From contig NC_092859.1 of NCBI RefSeq assembly GCF_032062135.1, forward strand, positions 48,117,962 through 48,181,961: a stretch of 64,000 nt of DNA. The letters run 5' to 3'. This DNA is from Pyxicephalus adspersus. Lineage: Eukaryota; Chordata; Amphibia; Anura; Pyxicephalidae. Position numbers and translations under genes: made by a program. Of the stretch, positions 59,955-64,000 are shown piece by piece; the stretch's first letter is position 1, and each line of letters starts with the position of its first letter. The notes under the pieces are model-generated. The model saw only the letters and a list, made by a program, of their open reading frames with translations. It searched no databases and was not told the origin of the DNA.

Positions 59955-61930
59955 ACATTTATAAAATATATTCACACTTAAAAGCAAGAGTGTACTTACA
60001 GTATAAACCTACACAGAGATAGTGGATAATGGATAAATCACTGTTTGTGTGTGTTTGTTTCCATCTCTTTACATGTTAAACTTTTTTTTGCTTCTGGCAA
60101 ATGTTTATATATTTAAAATGAAACCAATGCAATACAATATTAGAATTTTTCTTTGTATATGTTTTAACTAGTTTGCTATATTCTGTTGATGTCCAATTGA
60201 ATTTTTATGTTAAATTAGCTGAATAGCTTCCAGGTGCCTGTACCCTGTTTCAGAGTGGGACTGTTGATCTCTATGGTGAAGCAGTGATGTCACTGCAGAA
60301 GTCCAACAGAACTCCTCATTGGATAGAGATAGATCATTGCTGATTGCAGAGTTATAGATCCCGATGCAAGTTACATAATCTATTTTATTTATCTGGCTTG
60401 GCAATCAGGGATTGGGCATGGGGTATTTTAGGGTTAAAGAGTGTCAGTTCAATGTTCTACTCAATTGAAATAAAATGGAAAAGGATTCTTAGACAGGATT
60501 GTATTGCTGAGGAAGGGAGGACACGTCAAATTCTAGTGCCTTTTGGTCTACACAGTCAAATTTAGATAAACAAAGCAACTACTGTAGCAGAAAAAAAGGT
60601 TAAACTATAAAAACTGTAGTTGGAAAAAAAAATAGTAAAATGGCTGCCTATCTATTTCTGTGACTTCGATTGGGACCTGGCTTAAACAAATGGCTAGTTC
60701 AAAGTCTATCACAGTGTTAGGTGACTATTAGGTGAATGGCAGGATAGGTGCTCAGTGCCGATTGCCACTCCCTAAATCCCTGAATGAATGCTTGTTACAG
60801 CCAGTAGCCAGTAACTAAGCACCAGGCCATAGTTTGGGGACAGCCAGAAAAAAGGAAAACACCTATTAGTTTATTGTTATATATATATATTTGTATAGTT
60901 CATTTTGTACTCTTGCATATGTAATGTGCACCAGCCCATTTTACTCTCTTGTTTTTGTTTATTCACTGATCTAGAAATCCCTTTTGATTTTACTACAGAT
61001 GTACTGTACTACAGATGATATATTTGTAAATGCACATATAGGCATCTTGTTTTTTCTTCAGAAATCTGATGGGTCTTCACATGGACTGAAATCTACCTCA
61101 AGAGGCCACAAATGAGTGGCAACTAAACAAGCAGAGGGAGGGGGAGTACTTTAGGGATTACAAATTCAGAACACTGATCTGCCGTAACCTTAGTTAGAAG
61201 CTCTGTGAATTCTAGCTTTAAAATTGCCCCGTCTACAATGAAACAAAACACAAACACAGGCACCTTGTAAAAAAAAAACCTTGTGTAAGTTTACTTTGTT
61301 GAATTCCACCACTGTTTTTTGACACTTCCAGGCATTCTAAATATTGTGCCCCAGTGGTCCACACACACATGTCCCTCTAGTGTCCTGTAATGATTGAAAG
61401 GAGCAACATCCTCATACAGGTTTGCAATATTTAAAAGCTGAAATCCTTATTTTGAAACTTAAAAAAAAGAACATCTGGGATTAAAAGTACAGGAAGCATA
61501 TAGCGTGACCAACAAATAAGGACATAGCTAAATTGTGCTGAATACTGGAATTGGCTTGTGGCATGGCTAAATAAAGTATAAACCTACATAATGTATTCAC
61601 AGTCTACAAACCTGTACTCACAAGATATACAGTAACTGTGTTATTTCTATCTTCTATACCCTTACCAGCCACTTTGGTACATGGTTTTAGACCTCCTTTC
61701 ACTTTTAGAGATCCAACGTAGATAGATATCCATTTATGATAGATAGTTGCTACACATTTGTCAGCTTTCTCAGGTTTGATTATGGGATAGGAGGCATCAT
61801 GTTTTTTTTTCAAAAAATATTGGCTTTTCATGGTTATTGAATTGATTTTGGATTTTAATGATGTATAGCCGAAGTCACTTTTCAATGCACAAAAATGGTG
61901 TGCATCTTATAGAAAAAGACTTTCCTAAGA
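59950..61930. other. Gene-free AT-rich DNA
   Basis: No gene is supported. A small palindrome GCAGTGATGTCACTGC lies at 60281-60296. Confidence 0.4.
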
Positions 61931-61939
61931 TGGCTGCAC

Positions 61940-62410
61940 AATGTTTGTTAATGCTAATAAACTTGCTATGTTTGCCAAGGCGGATGCTGAATCTGCTCCC
62001 TCTGTGCCTTCTTGTGGATCTTCATCCTCAAAGAGATTGCACTAATGACCTGTGTCTTCTCCTAACATCACACCTGACAATTCCTACTTTTCTTCCTCCT
62101 CATCCTCCTAATGTAGCCAAACTCTCTTTACTCCCTACTGGGGTAAACACTCTCTATAAGAAAAAAGGTGCATCAGATAGTTTCTGCTTTCCTTACTCAC
62201 AGAGACGATCTAGCATATATAATGTTAAATACCAGTGGGTGGGCACAAAACAGATTGTTTTGTGGAATGAGAGACCATTCTGTCTCTGCAATTAAACTTG
62301 AATAGGTGCATCACAGCCACAATATTGGTCCTGTTGCCAGCAATCGCATTGCCAATTTGGAGCTACTAGGAGGAGAGCCAGTGCACAGTTTGGTTTTGTT
62401 TTGTTTTGCA
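61940..62410 (-). pseudogene. hAT transposase relic, copy C
   Basis: It shows collinear similarity to 56763-57400. ACTTGCTATGTTTGCCAAGG, GGATGCTGAATCTG (61962-61996) matches the duplicated block, and CAATCGCATTGCCAATTTGG with GCCAGTGCA and TTTTGCATGGTG (62342-62414) matches 57331-57392. The minus strand reads NAIAGNRTNIVAVM and then ETEWS, so the FAHxxNLAV part is deleted. It is more diverged from copy B than copy A is. Confidence 0.5.
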
Positions 62411-63787
62411 TGGTGATAAGCAACTTCCTGTGATGAGAAGACTCTCATCCTTTGCTTTATGACTATGGAGGTGGAGGAGTTTGGCCCTTATGGGTAGCCT
62501 CCACCACAACTAGAGTTAGAAGGAAGTAGGCTAACTCCAAAAAGAGTTAATATGATTAATGCTACTACAAAAACAAAAAATTCATCTTGATGCAACTTAT
62601 AATTTCCGTTAAAGCCAAAGTAAACTAGGGAAAAAAACCTCACCTTTACCATTGCTGATCCATCAATCCCTCTGAAGGTTTCCTGGATTGGTCCTATGTC
62701 ATTCTGGTATCCTCCTTTGTCCCGGCAAGGAGGATGTGCTGCCTACTTCTTTCCCCTTCTTTAAATGTCATGCGATCTCACACTGTGCAGGAGGAGGAGG
62801 AGGTGTGCTAGTTAACTGACTTTTCTGAAGCAGCCAATTTTGCTTACAAGTTTAGAGACACAATGCAAGTAAAAAAAAAAAGAATAAATAAAGTAAAAAT
62901 AAAATAAAACAAAATATAAATCAACTGACAATGCAGCTCTGTCCTGCTATCCAATTACCCAAACATATTGGAACCTCAACTGGCTTCCAAACAAATCAGC
63001 TATCAAGTTTATATGTACTGTAGTCTTTTTAGGACAAGGAATAATTTAAGGGAATCAAAGTGTTTTTCATAACATTGCTTTGTAAAGATTTCTAGAGTAC
63101 AGAATCCGCTTACATCTTTTTTTTCATGTTGAGAAATCAGTATTATTCATCTTGCGGATTAGCTTGAAGTTTTTGTCTAGAATCCAGGTGAAATAAGTTT
63201 TCATCCTATTTTTCATTTTCAAGAAATCTGTAATACTAATCCAGCCATACTGGAGATGATGTTGGGGGTTCACAAATACTACTGGCTGAACTATATTAAT
63301 CCACAGTAGCCATAATGAATTGCCTGATCTTTTAACTCAGGTCAGATGTCCTGGGAGGGCCAGTAATAGGGGTTTTGCTATGTGACAGCCCCCCACAATA
63401 AAAAGGGGGTTTTACATCACATACCACATAAGAATAAAGGCATCTCCCAAGCATGTAATTTGAACGGATACCTTTTTTTCCTATGTATTCCTTGAACGTA
63501 CCCCCATGGCAATGTTGACACCTTGTCCACTTTTGTGACAATAGCTTGTCTATGTGCCTTACAATGGTTTTGATAGGATTCCATGTATCTGACCCCCCTC
63601 CCCCCATACTTAAAACAAACCTGAGGTATATAATAAAAAACTAAACTTTATTTGCGTCTTATAACCAAAAATCTAAACAGAGACCACCTATGCTAGTCCT
63701 GGCTCAACATAGGCGTACTATTCTACCATCAAAGATCAGTTACAATGAGTTTCAACAATAATAATGTAGAATCATGGCTGGATTTCC
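62411..63787. other. Gene-free DNA
   Basis: No gene is supported. An A-rich tract lies near 62870-62915. The minus-strand 91-codon frame at 63332-63607 has no motif I recognise; it lies upstream of the ribozyme-like motif and might be retroelement-derived. Confidence 0.4.
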
Positions 63788-63830
63788 CTGCCCGATGCGT
63801 TTCACCCCGCAGGGCTTCTTCAGGGGATCA
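63788..63830 (-). ncRNA. Hammerhead-ribozyme-like motif, copy 3
   Basis: On the minus strand the order is CCC, CTGAAGA, A, stem II (GCCC/GGGT with TGCG loop), GAAA, CGCATC, GGG. Stem I keeps three C-G pairs next to the core. Stem II has three C-G pairs plus a G-U closing pair. The triplet ATC fits the NUH rule. Stem III reads ACGCAT, one CpG transition from ACGCGT. The sequence after it, GGGCAGGGAAATCCAGCCATG, is familiar to me as a widely repeated frog sequence. The same extra A follows CTGAAGA as in the other two copies. Confidence 0.5.
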
Positions 63831-64000
63831 GGAGATCGTAATAGGATTGCTGAAACTTTGAACTCTGAGAGGAGGCAAAATGTGGTCCCTGTTGTTCCTC
63901 AAATACGCGGGAAGAAGTAAAACCAAGTGTTCTTATGAACTGGTACTGCCTTTATGTTTTGATGGTGTGGTTTATGCAGGATTATTAATAGGGAATAGGA
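63831..64000. other. End of window, no feature
   Basis: Short remainder after the ribozyme-like motif; nothing else is recognised. Confidence 0.4.

Noticed and set aside
61858..62295. 145-codon plus-strand frame
   Set aside because: The region aligns with a hAT relic whose coding strand is minus; the plus frame is a shadow.
1..64000. CRISPR arrays, tRNA or rRNA genes, bacterial-type operons, phage or plasmid functions
   Set aside because: None seen on either strand by reading; the sequence has the character of vertebrate nuclear DNA. A tRNAscan or Rfam run would be decisive for small RNAs.

Overview
The window looks like vertebrate nuclear DNA, most probably from an amphibian (frog). It is AT-rich and has no continuous long genes. 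It is packed with eukaryotic transposon remains in a combination typical of anuran genomes: CR1/L2-type and Tx1/L1-type LINEs, many short non-autonomous hAT and pogo/Tigger-like elements, a Tc1/mariner relic, a solo LTR and Penelope-like fragments. The taxon is an inference from repeat content, not from a host gene. No rRNA, tRNA, CRISPR array or bacterial-style operon is visible, and almost all short open frames are chance frames or frames across repeats.

Layout. 1-5.4 kb is AT-rich unique-looking DNA with the 3' end of a hAT-like element at 2.4-2.57 kb. 5.4-8.05 kb is a nest: a MITE, then a CR1-like LINE split by two hAT-type elements, each with an 8-bp target duplication, and cut off by a hairpin repeat. 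8.75-10.3 kb is a frameshifted copy of an uncharacterised cysteine-motif protein. 16.6-17.7 kb is a decayed Tc1 transposase gene. 18.65-18.84 kb is the only stretch I would consider as a possible host exon. 19.56-20.30 kb is a second hAT-type fold-back element with an 8-bp target duplication. 20.3-37 kb is mostly unique AT-rich DNA with a few short elements. 37.1-40.2 kb is a Tx1/L1 LINE with a largely open ORF1 and an internally deleted ORF2. 41.9-45.9 kb is a second CR1-like LINE with its ORF1 esterase segment, broken up by hAT-type DNA. 46.58-47.32 kb is a solo LTR with a 5-bp target duplication, followed by a Penelope-like reverse transcriptase fragment. 49.2-53.4 kb holds L2 pieces and a TA-flanked MITE family. 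53.5-57.4 and 61.9-62.4 kb hold hairpin DNA, local duplications and hAT transposase relics.

The most interesting signal is a set of three short structured motifs (27.3, 33.15 and 63.8 kb). They match the hammerhead self-cleaving ribozyme core, with compensating changes in stems I and II and a stem III sequence explained by an ancestral ACGCGT palindrome that lost CpGs. Next are the fold-back hAT elements, one carrying an 86-bp inverted repeat with only two mismatches, and the uncharacterised protein family at 8.75-10.3 kb. There is no evidence that the genes here work together: this is a layered transposon graveyard, and the nested insertions give a relative order of events.
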